A DNA stretch of 14,647 bases from Thioalkalivibrio sp. GTDB lineage: Bacteria > Pseudomonadota > Gammaproteobacteria > Ectothiorhodospirales > Ectothiorhodospiraceae. The stretch lies in contig SKNJ01000039.1 in the NCBI GenBank assembly GCA_007120575.1, forward strand, positions 1-14,647, given 5' to 3'. The translations under genes were made by a program, and so were the position numbers. Below the pieces are notes generated by a model. The model was not told the DNA's origin and did not search any database. It was given only the letters and a program-made list of their open reading frames with translations. Of the stretch, positions 14,522-14,647 are shown piece after piece (within the stretch, counting starts at the first letter, position 1; every line of letters begins with the position of its first letter).

Positions 14522-14647
14522 CGGGCCAGGTCATCCCGGGTTGGGTGGAACGGGCGCGGGTCGTGCCCCAGGATCGCGCGGGCGTGCAGCGACGGAAACT
14601 GCATGTCCTGGTTCATGCGCGCCACCATCGCCGGCGTCCACCCGCGA
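14518..14647 (-). CDS. Unidentified protein, C-terminal part
   Basis: A frame open to the right edge gives the last 42 residues of a minus-strand gene: it reads GWTPAMVARMNQDMQF, then PSLHARAILGHDPRPF, ending DDLAR and TAG. The regular residue mix, rich in Met, Phe and His, looks like real protein. The TAG stop (14518-14520) lies within the GTAGGAG head of the reverse REP-like element. I do not recognise the family. The start is outside the window. Because it is so short, coding status is likely but not certain. Confidence 0.5.
   Translation of the reverse strand, partial: RGWTPAMVARMNQDMQFPSLHARAILGHDPRPFHPTRDDLAR

Overview
The window is a GC-rich, tightly packed piece of a gammaproteobacterial chromosome. 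The gene order from the Ca2+/Na+ antiporter through kdsD-kdsC-lptC-lptA-lptB-rpoN-hpf-ptsN to rapZ and an HPr matches the Escherichia coli yrbG-rpoN region. The divergent yhfA/crp pair also matches E. coli. Two additions, an HPr kinase (hprK) and a mannose-type EIIA, are a PTS arrangement known from other proteobacteria. With the high GC, an Ectothiorhodospiraceae/Chromatiales-like or Xanthomonadales-like host is plausible; this taxonomic guess is inference.

Layout. 1-314: C-terminal piece of a luciferase-like flavin oxidoreductase. 322-1275: NAD-dependent epimerase. 1276-1498: palindromic repeats and a possible promoter. 1499-5875: a compact operon of antiporter, KDO-precursor enzymes (KdsD, KdsC) and the LPS transport parts LptC, LptA and LptB, mostly joined by stop/start overlaps. 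6003-10993: sigma-54 (rpoN), hibernation factor, and a regulatory phosphotransferase set (PtsN, HprK, RapZ, EIIA-Man, HPr). No enzyme I follows ptsH. 10994-11240: array of REP-like repeats between convergent genes. 11241-12050 (-): S-adenosylmethionine decarboxylase with a good sigma-70 promoter. 12128-12559 (-) and 12734-13384 (+): YhfA-type OsmC protein divergent from a Crp/Vfr regulator. 13566-14352: MntA/HepT (MNT-HEPN) toxin-antitoxin pair, with REP pairs on both sides. 14518-14647 (-): end of an unidentified gene.

How the genes work together. The first operon makes and exports lipopolysaccharide. The second couples nitrogen/carbon signalling by phosphotransfer to sigma-54. HPr has both His15 (PTS relay) and Ser46 (HprK target), and EIIA-Man and PtsN are its likely acceptors.

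The most distinctive non-coding signal is a family of REP-like hairpins with a GTAGGAG/GCAGGAG head. Their stems vary with compensating changes between copies. Twice the GTAG head supplies the TAG stop codon of the adjoining gene. The MntA protein has a nucleotidyltransferase loop two residues shorter than the described GS-X10-DXD motif. I found no wholly new system that the sequence alone can establish.
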